64,000 nucleotides of DNA from Cydia pomonella. Lineage: Eukaryota; Arthropoda; Insecta; Lepidoptera; Tortricidae. Shown here piece after piece: positions 1-10,000 of the stretch (positions are counted from its first letter, which is position 1; each line of letters begins with the position of its first letter). The notes beneath the pieces were generated by a model, which worked only from the letters and a program-made list of their open reading frames with translations, did not search any database and was not told the origin of the DNA. The position numbers were made by a program, and so were the translations under genes. Location of the stretch: NCBI RefSeq assembly GCF_033807575.1, contig NW_026907809.1, positions 372,001 through 436,000 of the forward strand, written 5' to 3'.

Positions 1-44
1 TTTTTAAAAATCCCGGTTCCAAGCCCTGGCATACGGAGTATGGG

Positions 45-312
45 CAAAGAGAATATTTACTGCCATCTTTCGACACATGATTAAAACTTTTAGAAAGCCT
101 TACTTACTTTACTTTTAAAACTTTTAGACTTTGATCTCTATTTCTTCACTGGTATGTGTTAAATTTGTTTAATATCAAAAAATGGCGCCTCTATTTCAAA
201 TTTAACACATATCAGTGAAGAATAAGGATCAAAGTCAAATGGCATTCTAAAATAATTAATCATGTGTCGAAAGATGGCAGTAAATTTACTGTAGCTACAA
301 AATTTTCTTTGA
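45..312. repeat. Foldback MITE copy in TMEM41B intron
   Basis: The left arm (tttactgccatctttcgac, 57-76) and the right arm (about 255-285) are inverted copies, separated by a second pair of inverted blocks around 'actttgatcc' and 'ggatcaaagt'. The same family recurs at 51835-52190, and as a half copy at 51215-51300. No open reading frame. It lies in the intron before the TMEM41B last exon. Confidence 0.7.
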
Positions 313-644
313 CAATCCACCTCTTTTTCAATTACTTATTTTTTTTGTTTGGGGGATATATTGATATAAAATAGTAGGAAAGAAACTAACTTAAAAGTCT
401 GTCTGTCTGCTAACTTTCACAGCTAAACTACTGAATCCATTTTGATGAAACATATGTATAAAGCTTAAGCCCTGGGGATGAAGATTGGCTACTGTTATGA
501 GTATTATGTCACAGCTTGGCCTATGTAAGATTTGGCTCAGTCCTTCAACTAAGCTGCACAATTAAGTTTCTATATTAATATATCAGGAATAAATCAGGCC
601 CCATACAGACAGTGCCATTATTAAGTATCTTTTTGTTCTTTCAG

Positions 645-814
645 GTGTTGCCCCTCCGTCTTTCGTAGCAATTCAAGCTGGGCAGACTCTCCATACCCTT
701 ACATCCACAAGTGATGCCTGGTCTTGGACCTCCATCACTGTCCTCAGTGTATTTGCTCTAGTCTCACTTATACCAGTTCTACTCAAGAATCGTCTAAGAG
801 AAAAGTTTGAATAA
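645..814 (+). CDS. TMEM41B: TMEM41B (stasimon) homologue, terminal exon
   Basis: This is the last coding exon of a gene whose other exons lie left of the window. A pyrimidine-rich tract and AG end at 644. The exon opens inside a Gly codon (phase 1) and reads GVAPPSFVAIQAG, then a hydrophobic segment, and ends in LKNRLREKFE-stop at 812-814. From memory, the GVAPPSFVAI motif and the C-terminal K-F-E match vertebrate TMEM41B closely and TMEM41A less well. TMEM41B is a VTT-domain multi-pass ER membrane protein with lipid scramblase activity needed for autophagosome formation and lipid mobilisation; the Drosophila orthologue is stasimon. The exon covers the last re-entrant/transmembrane part and the cytosolic basic tail. 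A poly(A) signal AATAAA lies at 1021-1026. The call is firm for the family; the upstream gene structure cannot be seen. Confidence 0.88.
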
Positions 815-1020
815 ACTTTATGGAATTGTGCTTATAAGATAAACAGGATGATTTGTTGTTTGTGTGATTTCAGTGGAACTTAGTGACATACCATTAGTAA
901 TTATTTTTAATAGTACAGTTTAGCAATTGTTTTTTGCACTTTCCTGGTTGAATGTTACTTTCTAAAAGTTAATATTTTTAAATAATTTATTTAGGATGGC
1001 TGGTTTAATTTATAAATGTT

Positions 1021-1055
1021 AATAAATTGACTTTCTTATTTGATTCATTTATTTA
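1021..1055. terminator. Overlapping convergent poly(A) signals
   Basis: AATAAA on + at 1021-1026 serves the TMEM41B homologue. On the minus strand AATAAA occupies 1053-1048, starting inside the TAA stop of the C6orf89-family gene. If both are used, the two 3' UTRs overlap by tens of bases. Another minus signal further left (TMEM41B side) may be used instead. Confidence 0.55.
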
Positions 1056-3295
1056 ACAGTACGATCCCACATGGGCTATCAGAGTGCTGTTTGATGTTGA
1101 CGGCTGCACCACTGGTCGCCAATACCACCAATTGTACCACACTGTAATAAAAAAAACTTTTGTAACATAAGTATTAACCCTTTTCCAGGCGTAGTACGAT
1201 TTATCGACCATATACGCGCCATTAGAATTTCAACTTTAGCATTCCGATTTAAGGTTCAAATTAGATTACACTTTCAGGAAATGTTACTTGTCTTCAAATA
1301 TATTTGGATTTTTTGGGAAAACCTTGTAGATTGGTGCGGCCTGGAAAAGGGTTAAAAATAAATAAATATATTAAAATTAAAGTAGCAATTGTATTTTGTC
1401 TGTACTAAAAATAATGTACAGATATTGCATATTTCAGAGTGAATTTAAATAATAAATAGGTAGGGAGTTCCCATATTGATAAACTCGCTTTCGTCTTTCC
1501 CATACAGGCAGGTACTAATGATCAAGCTGGGAGCTTTCTATATAATCAACTCTTGCAAGTTAAATTTGATCCACTTCCCGGTTTCCGAATGAGCTGAAAT
1601 TTTGCATGCATATGTAAGTCGGGTGACAATGCAATATTATGGTACCATAGAGATGATCGGATGATGGAGACAGGACGTGGCCATAGGAACTCTGTGATAA
1701 AACAATGCAACCTAATTGTGTTTTGGGTTTTTAGAATTAGCTTGATGAGTATTAGTCGCCTGTATAAAAAAATACAGTCAGTGATAAAAGCTTGTAACAA
1801 AAATGAAATTTTTGCCAAAAACTTATTTTAAATGTTAATCTCAAATTTAAAGGTAAGCAGAAGGCAATTACTCCTTTGAGCTTTTGTAAAATTAGCATCA
1901 TATAGATAGTGACAGCCTAAGTGGCCAAATATACATACACAACACACACATACATAATGCAACTTTGTTTCCACAGGAATATGGATGTGTTGTGACTTGT
2001 GACATATTTGGCTACTTTTTCTGTCACCAATATTTTATGACAGTCAAACTATACTTTGATTTTCATTATTTCTGTGGTTTGCTATTACTATTTTTTTTTA
2101 TATTTCAGGAGGGAAATGGGTTTAAAATGTGTCATTACTCTTACACAAATATGTTTCTTTCAACTCTACTCTCAGTGATCGGCACTGATGTTTGCACTCC
2201 TCTGCTGGTTTCAAACTGACTGTCCTGCTGCCACTTAGCACTAAGAGGAATGAGAAACTGCACTCTGTGTCAGGCACTGTGAACTGTCCTTGACTATTGT
2301 CTATGATCAGAAATCTCTCAGTGCTTTGTCCAAACTTAGGGACTACTTTGGGCCTAGGAATAATTTGACGGAGTAATCTAGCAATACTCATTGTATTCAG
2401 TTTCCTGAAACATCAATATTAACAAAGCATTACACAAAGTTTGAAAGTAATTCACCAAAAATACAATAGACACACTTCACAATTAATAACTTACCAAACA
2501 AAGAGATTTTTATCCCCCAGTACTTGTGGTTCATGAAATACCTCATTCAGTTTTGAATATTTATTATTGACTAATATTTTTGGTGCTTCCTTGTTAAATA
2601 CTTCCTCATTCCTATTGTATAACTCTATGAGTTCCTCTAATCTTACAAGTTGCTGGTCAGTCTAAAATACAGGTACAATTTCAATCCATGTTTGATAAGG
2701 GTACTAATAATTAGTAAGGCCTGTGTATATACCTCATAAATAAATGGAGCAGTATGCTGTTGATTGGTGACTAATTTAGGATCATATATTTCTCTGATAT
2801 TTGAAACACTGCTGCACGGCCAGCAGTCCATATCCACAACCATGAAGAATGGGTTTTGTATCAAACATGTCTCATGGTATAAATCTACAAAAAGTAAATA
2901 TTTTACATTTGTTACATGTAAATAAGGATAGGTTTCTAATATGTATAAGCTTTACCAGTAAGTCCAGGGAATAAGGATATGAATGGAATCGATATCCGCC
3001 TCAAAAGCCTCAAGCCAGGGTAGATATATTCTTGCAGATTACAAACAACTGAGCTGTAAATATACTTAAAATTGAAGACTACACAAATTGTTAAAAACAA
3101 GCCAATGAGTACTATTCGACACTTTGTCCTGTGACGTCGAGGCGTAACCGAAGTTCTAGGACTTCGGTTTTCTAGAGAGTCGAGAGATTCAAAATATAAT
3201 CGCCGGAACTCATCTTCGCTCATGCCAGCGTCCATACACTGCTTTTTAAGTCTTATAACTGAGCTAGAATACTCTTGTAATTCATGATTGACCAT
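1053..3295 (-). CDS. C6orf89: C6orf89 / bombesin-receptor-activated-protein family protein
   Basis: Five exons on the minus strand join in phase: 3295-2956, 2884-2733, 2661-2495, 2404-2145 and 1141-1053 (1008 nt, 335 aa; human C6orf89 is about 347 aa). The start MVNHELQEYSS is the first ATG of the open frame. Residues about 20-35 read GMSEDEFRRLY, the family's N-terminal motif. One transmembrane segment follows (about 58-75, VLIGLFLTICVVFNF), so a type II membrane protein is expected. The lumenal part has DMDCWPCSSVSNI (compare the human DC-x2-C region), a CKHQCRSL motif like human CRRHCQS, and a last exon reading LWYNWWYWRPVV and ending HVGSYC. That aromatic motif and the final Cys identify the last exon across a 1-kb intron. 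Human C6orf89 is a poorly understood Golgi/ER protein linked to bombesin receptor signalling and histone deacetylase enhancement. The function here is inferred only. Confidence 0.88.
1178..1351. mobile_element. piggyBac-type MITE with TTAA target duplication
   Basis: A 174-bp element lies in the last intron of the C6orf89-family gene. It is flanked on both sides by TTAA (1174-1177 and 1352-1355). Its ends are inverted: CCCTTTTCCAGGC at the left, GCCTGGAAAAGGG at the right. TTAA target duplication with CCC...GGG ends is diagnostic for piggyBac-superfamily cut-and-paste elements. It is non-coding, so it would have been mobilised in trans. Confidence 0.85.
1545..1815 (+). repeat. Interspersed repeat family ('ggtttccgat' type), copy 1
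   Basis: About 260 bp containing 'cacttcccggtttccga', 'gaaattttgcatgcatatg' and 'caatattatggtacca'. Related copies lie at 13205-13455 (+), 16165-16430 (-), 49585-49845 (+), with a partial copy at 52610-52715. The open frame across it is not conserved as protein between copies. Class undetermined. Confidence 0.75.
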
Positions 3296-3590
3296 AATTT
3301 ATTTGATCGTATAAATACTGTTTACTGCGAATATGTAAACGTAGTGTTTAGTCACGTAATCCACTTTTACTTTATATTATAAGTATTATAACAGCGGTAG
3401 GGTAAGGTAATCTCAATCAAAACATTAAATGTTATGTCAGCGTGACAGATGACTTTTTTTTTTAAATTTATTACGAGCATTGTCAACTAGGCCATCAGGC
3501 TCGAACATAAAATATATAAAAGTACTCTGTGCATAAAATACAAAAGTAAGTACATTGCTTACGGTCTGTGCTTATAACTAATACTTAACT

Positions 3591-5462
3591 CAGGGGTTCC
3601 CAATCTTTTTCAACCTGCGGCGCAGTTACAAGTTTAGTATTTTGCAACGGCGCCCTGCCCTAGCTAAGTTGTTAGGTTAGGTTACTTAGGATATATAGGA
3701 AAAAAATAAAACATCCACAATATGGTAGACTGGTAGAGAATGCCTCGTGGCATTAAGTCCGCCTTTTGTACTATAAGATTGTTTTCTTTTGTGCAATAAA
3801 GATTAAATAAATAAATAAATATGAATAAAAGTTTATTTATTATAAAATAATTGAAACAGAATACACCAAAATAAGTTTTTCTTCTTAAAAACAATAATAA
3901 AATACGTTATTTTACTCAGTCAAATCAATGTGACGGGTGAGCTTGGTGATCTCCGCACAGTTTTTCAAAGCGGGGAATAAGACTTGACACTGCTACTCTC
4001 ATTTCTTGCTCCACATTGATTCTTGAGCGATATTTATTTTTTATTACAGCTACAGCTGAAAATCCAGCTTCACATAAATATGATGTTGCAAACGGAATGA
4101 AAACTCTCAAAGCTTTTGAAGTTAAATTTGGATATTCATTTTGAATCGATAACCAAAATTCCACCAAATCGGAACTAGTGAATCTAGTTTTAAGGCTGTT
4201 GTCGCAAGAGAGTTCAATGAGACTCTTCATCTTGTGATGTGAATCCTGGTGGAGCTTGAGCATGGAAAGGACCTTGGATCCACGAAAATTTTTCGTACAT
4301 CATCATCTGCAAAGTACTTCGAAAACCATTCGGTGAGCTTCGCTAGGTGTTCCGTGAAAATGGCCATCAGGTCTTGTGAGACAACCAGTTTTTTAGATGC
4401 CGCATATTTATATAATTGCGGGAAGCAATCTTGACCGCTGTCTTCATTCATTTTTTGTATCCAAAACTGCAGTTTCTTTCTAAACGCCGCAATCCTCTCC
4501 GATAGTTTTAGAATGTGCGTGTTGTTGCCTTGCAGAGACAGATTTAAATTATTTAGTTTCTCAAATATATCGCACAAATATGCTAATTTTAGCAATAATT
4601 CTGGCTCGGTAAAATATTTGGCATTTTCATGACGTTCTTGTTGTAAAAAAGTGCCAATTTCTTCGTGTAATTCAAATACACGAAATAAGACATTTCCACG
4701 TGAAAGCCACCGTGAATTGCAGTAATACAGCAGTGCCGTATGTTCAGCCCCCATATCAATGCATAGTTTTTTTTAAAAGTCTGGCCTTTAGAGGCCTAGT
4801 TTTTATGTAGTTTACTGCACCAATTATACATTCCAGTACTTGATTCAGTTCAGAGCTCATTGATTTTGATGCAAGAGCTTCCCTATGGATAATGCAATGG
4901 GTCCACATAGCATTCGGTGCTTTATTACGAATAAGCGCTTGTAATCCCCCATACCTGCCAGACATGGATCGAGCACCATCAGTACATACACCGATACACG
5001 TTTTCCAATCCAAACCATTTTCTGCAATAAACTTGTCAACAATTTCAAACAAGTCTTGGGCCTTCGCACTTTCGGTAATACTTTTGCAGAATAGAAGGTC
5101 TTCGACAATAATATTGTCAGTCAGAAAGCGTACATAGCAAATAAGTTGTGCATCATTATTACTGTCAGTAGCCTCATCAAGTTGCAAACCAAAATCTTTG
5201 CTTTTATTTTTTTCTATTAATTGGTAATTGAGATCCTCAGCTATGTCATGGATTTTTCGACTGACCATATTATTAGATAAGGGTACCTTGGAGATTAATT
5301 TTCCAGCCGTTTCTCCCACCATAATATATTATTTACCGATGCGAGCGCTCAAATAGGTACCCGCGAATATTTGTGGTTTCGGATAATGATAGAACTCACG
5401 GCGCCCCTCTTTACTTTCTACGGCGCACCAGGGCGCCGCGGCGCACACTTTGGGAACCCCTG
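3591..5462 (-). mobile_element. hAT (Charlie/Buster-like) DNA transposon
   Basis: A 1872-bp element with terminal inverted repeats CAGGGGTTCCCAA (3591) and TTGGGAACCCCTG (ending 5462). A perfect 8-bp target duplication ACTTAACT lies at 3583-3590 and 5463-5470. An 8-bp duplication and CAGxGGTT ends are diagnostic for hAT, Charlie-like subgroup. The sub-terminal ends are rich in GGCGC blocks. It carries a damaged transposase on the minus strand. Between transposase and left end, at about 3730-3835, is a stretch resembling a LINE/SINE tail ('gcaataaagattaaataaa'), possibly a further nested insertion. Confidence 0.93.
3925..5322 (-). pseudogene. hAT transposase (ZBED5/SCAND3-like), frameshifted
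   Basis: Three open segments in different frames (5322-4756, 4754-4227, 4263-3925) make up the central and C-terminal parts of a hAT transposase. Visible landmarks are QLDEATDS (first catalytic Asp region), GVCTDGARSMSGRYGG (second Asp), NSRWLSRGNVL (the RW motif of hAT), and the C-terminal dimerisation block with LCEAGFSA and IKNKYRSRI. The N-terminal BED zinc finger and DNA-binding part are missing. The first break is at an A8 run on the minus strand near 4770, a one-base length change. The second is near 4260. The element therefore cannot encode its own transposase, unless the homopolymer break is a sequencing error and the other is bypassed. Confidence 0.85.
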
Positions 5463-5879
5463 ACTTAACTAATACACATAAAAATGAGACACGAATCTAA
5501 TAGTTACATCAGATGATTAAACATTTTTACAAAAAATATTTACAAACTGTCTATAGCCGCAACCGCCCGGGGCCTCGCGCTTGAGGGGGCTTCGCCCTTG
5601 CGGGGGCCCTCGTGCAACAGGTTGAGTAGTTTTTTTCCGCAATCCGTCCGGCTGCAGGATGGATGTAATAAGCCCTCAATAACCGCTTTAAGCTTTGCGC
5701 TTTTATTAACATTCACTGGCTTTGTCGAATATGTATGCATGGGTCTGATGGCAAGTAAATAAATACCTACCTGCGCTAGTTCTTGCGATTCGGTTACCAA
5801 AACCGGACTCGAGCTCCTCTCAGGATGAAACCGTGAAAGCGCTAAGATAAGAAAGCCTCAGAAAGCCATTAGTTATTAG

Positions 5880-6085
5880 TTTTTTTTTATACTACGTCGG
5901 TGGCAAACAAGCATACGGCGCGCCTGATGGTAACGCCTGCAACTCCAGAGGAGTTACATGCGTGTTGCCGACCCTAACACTCCGCATCCTCGTTGAGCTC
6001 TGGCAACCTTACTCACCGGCAGGAACACAACACTATGAGTAGGGTCTAGTGTTATTTGGCTGCGGTTTTCTGTGAGGTGGAGGTA
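5880..6085 (+). repeat. Interspersed repeat ('ggtggcaaacaagcatacgg'), copy 1
   Basis: Starts after a T-run with 'actacgtcggtggcaaac', continues through 'gagctctggcaaccttactc', and ends near 'ctccccaatt'. Related copies: 8168-8365 (+), 50540-50822 (-, nearly full length), and fragments at 17063-17110 and 44525-44602. Non-coding; a short non-autonomous element common in lepidopteran DNA as far as I recall. Confidence 0.75.
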
Positions 6086-7005
6086 CTTCCCCAATTTATA
6101 TTCATGAACCAAATAGGAATATGAAGTAATTTAGGAGACGTCTTTCAAGAAATTCAAGATACTGCACCATTGAAGAGGGTTTTAGGGCATAAAGCTCAGT
6201 ATCTGTAGCGCGGTTTTGAGGAGATTGCGTTCTCTACAACATTAGGAAGTTTACCAACATCAGCGATAACGAAATCTTTATCTTATTGTGTGCCTTTTAT
6301 GGGTCTGATTTTGTAGACAACACTTCGGATCTACGGATTAACGTTCCAAAACACGCAAGCGCCCAGTGTTTAACTCCAGAGATAAGTGACCCCCTTACAA
6401 ACAAATTTCTATGCAGGGGAGGCACTTAACTCTGCAGTTTACTGTACATAGTGACTTAAAACGGCCATCCACTCTATGAGCTTAGTGGTTTATTGGATAT
6501 TGCATAGGTATTACTGACATCTTGGTACTTTTGGTCTTGTTGCTAACCCTTCCTTAGTTCATAGGTATATGTATATATGTATATGGTACCTACCTATACT
6601 GTACCTAGGTACTTAAGTATCACATAATACAAAGAAGATAAAATTAACCTGATTATAGTAATTATAAATACTGCAGGCTATGCATGCTTAAAAACAGATA
6701 ATGTCCCTTTATTAACGTCACATGTAATAATATATTTCAGTTTTTTTTTATAAAACAACAACTAGGTAGCCCATAACAAAAACAAACGAACACGCAAATC
6801 GGAGTAACATCGAGTTCCAGTTTCAAGATAAGATAACTTAAGAAACTACGTACTTGTTCGGCATTCCGATAACAGGGCTAGTGTCCTGTCAATACGTCAA
6901 CATGCTCTCTGCAACATACATTTATTAAATTCCTAATACATAATAGTGATTGTGATACCAATATGACGTCAAAGAGTCTTATGAAGATGCAAGAGGAATA
7001 GCTAG
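6086..7005. other. 5' flank of MFS transporter gene, no gene seen
   Basis: Ordinary AT-rich sequence between the repeat at 5880 and the first coding exon at 7006. The transporter's promoter and any 5' UTR should lie here, but no convincing TATA/initiator pair or splice donor could be assigned. Confidence 0.4.
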
Positions 7006-10000
7006 ATGGAAATTGAAGCAAGATCTCAAGACTCAGTTTGGCGTTGGTCACTTCTGTTTTCCGTTGTGCTGTTAAACGTATGTATTTGCAAACTTTACTA
7101 CGGAACTCACAAGTTAAAGTCATAACAGAGAAGTTGGCGTAAAATAGTACAATGCGTTCAAGGCCGATTTTCTAACTGTGCGAGAAAATATGGCAAGCTA
7201 CATAGCTTACAATTTCACCAAAAGGGTAGGGGTTTGTACGCAAGCGATATGATATTGAGTCCGTGATGAATGTGATGATAGTGGTGAAACGGTATCTAGA
7301 TATAAGTAGGTATGCTACGATGTAGCTCATTTTAGTTGTGTTTAGGTAACTTTAAAGCGTCAGTCGGTGTTTTCACAGAATAATTTAATAGGTACTTATA
7401 CAAAATTGTGGTAAATGTAAGCTTAAAATTAAAATAATTAGAAATTTTGTTTACTTATATACATAGGTTTTTTGTTAATAACGGACTTCATACGCCAGAG
7501 GGCCTACCGCCACATTGCATCTCAGGGGCAGATAAAGAAATTTAGAAAGAAATTTCCGAATTTTGTTTTTCGCGGTAGGGCCTCAGATTACCACCAATAC
7601 CAATTACTCCGTTCCGTGCGCAAGTAATTTCGTAATTTGCCACAATTCTCTTTACTAATTTAAAGACTAGAATAGAGAGCCTACTGCGAAAATCGAAATT
7701 CGTTATCTGCCTCTCTATCACACTTGGGCTTTGTTCTCAAGGCGCTGTTCGTACAGAAATTATTATACAGTTCTTGCGATAAGTCGTTTGATAATAGGTA
7801 TTGCGCAAAAACTTGTGTGACTATGACTAGGTAAAGGTACACTCATAATGCAAAACGTTTGGAGTCAAGCTATGGTTATATCACAATGACCGTGACGCCA
7901 CTCTATCTAGCGTCATGGCGTGATAAACTACTGTAGTTCATATCTATTACAGAGGAAATGACCCTAACTGGTATTATTTTTAAGTCTTATTACGTCAAAT
8001 CCCTTCTGATTTCGTGAGATGACATAATTATCTATGCATATCTCAGAAACTAACTACAATGTATTATATTATATTGACATAGTAGACATTATAAATTTAA
8101 TATATCTTTTCCAAGTAACTAGATGTATTTAGGTGTTTATTTATAAAGGTTACCTATCAAAAAAGGTTTTTTTTTATACTACGTCGGTGGCAAACAAGCA
8201 TACGGCCCGCCTGATGGTAAGCAGTTTCCGTAGCCTATGTACGCCTGCAACTCTAGAGGAGCTACATGCGCGTTGCCGACCCTAAACCCCCCTCCCCCTC
8301 GTTGAGCTCTGGCAACCTTACTCACCGGCAGGAACACAACACTATGAGTAGGCCCTAGTGTTATTGAGTTTTTATTGAGTAGGTACCCTTCCTAACATAT
8401 CTATCAGGGGTCAGGGGCTGGATGTGCACAGAACTCGATCCTATAGTACCTATCATTATTTATTACGTATTTAGAAACGAACGCCAACAGCGTTTACAGT
8501 TACACTATGAGTATTTACCTGTTACAGTGTTACAAGCAAAATCATTTTAGATTTAAATGAGCAAGTTAAAGGATTTAAGGCAAATAATAATAAATAATCT
8601 TTACCCCGAATACCTTTTTTCAGCACGATATTCATATAACGAAATAGTTATAAAAATGATAACTGTCTTCCTTGTAATCGACATACCTACAGGCATAATT
8701 GGTTTGGAGGAAAATGTCATTATAAAATTTTGAGATTATGTAGATAGAATTGTATCACAGTAAAAATACTTCATTGCAAACGTCACAACCGATTCCTAAG
8801 CTTCTTTCTTTACATTAGATTGCCTCTGATAGCTCGCCGCATTGATTGATCGATAATTATCCTCAACGTTTCCGCTGAACAGTCGGTGTGATATCGTTGA
8901 TATCCTATCGTCAGAGGCAGTCTCCATATAATACCGCGTGGGCGCATGCCACTTTGCTGTTATAGAGGATGCTATAATTAATTCGTTTTGTGCGTGAGAT
9001 AACCGTCACCTAGCTTCAAAACGTAAAATTGAACTTAATCGTTGGCCGTTAAAATACTAAAATTATACTGCTATTGAATGCAGGGTAATGATATAGGGCT
9101 CCATTCTACTCGCCAATTTTATAAGAATAGGGTTATGAAAGTCATAAACTATAAGTCATAATTTAACTAATTGAGAGGTAAAAAAAACTGAATAGCAGTA
9201 GAGAAATATAGTCTAGTTTCTCTATGAATTTTTCAATGCATTTGCCCTTTATTAAAACGTGTAGTGGAGTCTTAAATTGTGTCCCTTATTAACAAACACA
9301 GATATCCAAATGACTGATAAGGACAAACGATTATCAAGGTCTTGTTAGAGTTTGCAAGAGAAATCACTAAATATCAGACAATTGCATACTTGGTTCCTGA
9401 GACCTGTAAAATTTTTAAACCTGTAAAAACCTAACCCCCTTATTCATAAACGTCTACTAAAGTTGACAAGTCGCTAATAATAGTTTGTCCCTTTCCATCA
9501 TACTAATACGTCGGAAAGGGACAAACGATTGTTAGCGGCTTGTCAACTTTAGTAGACGTTTATGAATAAAGGGAGTTAGTAGGTAATGTAATGTATATGT
9601 AACGATATGTATTGTATCCAGGTGTGCTTGCCGAACTTGGTGCTGTCGTACGGAGTGGTGCTGCTGCACGCGGTGCAGTTGGGCGTCCCGACGTGGCTCG
9701 GGCTCTGTACCCCTGTAACACATATCCTCACATACGGCTTAACACGTAAATTATTATATAGTCTACAAAAACCATTTGTTCGCAACAGTATAATAGAACA
9801 AACTATAGGTACTCATCATTTTTTTGCAAAAGCTGACAATGGCGAATAATTGACAGGCCGATATCGTCCGGCGAACTGGTAATCAGTGGGCTCCTTAAGA
9901 AAGATAAAGTATGATTCTTTGAAACTATAGGTATATAATATACGTAGTTTCATTTATTTTATTTTTTTCAGGGGAGGTTGGATGAGATTGGATTGACTAG

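Larger units (their letters stand above)
3447..5800 (-). repeat. LINE 3' end (minus), interrupted by hAT element
   Basis: Joining 3447-3590 to 5471-5800 gives, on the minus strand, the end of an open frame (about 5800-5540, ending ...RPRAVAAIDSL-stop), a roughly 200-bp 3' UTR, and an A-rich tail (poly-T on + at about 3452-3461). This order is that of a non-LTR retrotransposon 3' terminus. The clade is not recognised. The hAT element at 3591-5462 sits cleanly inside the UTR, so the LINE is the older insertion. Confidence 0.5.

Noticed and set aside
1546..1818. 90-codon minus frame
   Set aside because: Lies in an interspersed repeat whose other copies do not keep this frame.
6878..7123. 81-codon minus frame
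   Set aside because: Overlaps antisense the first MFS exon (7006-7077), which joins in phase to a transmembrane-coding exon.
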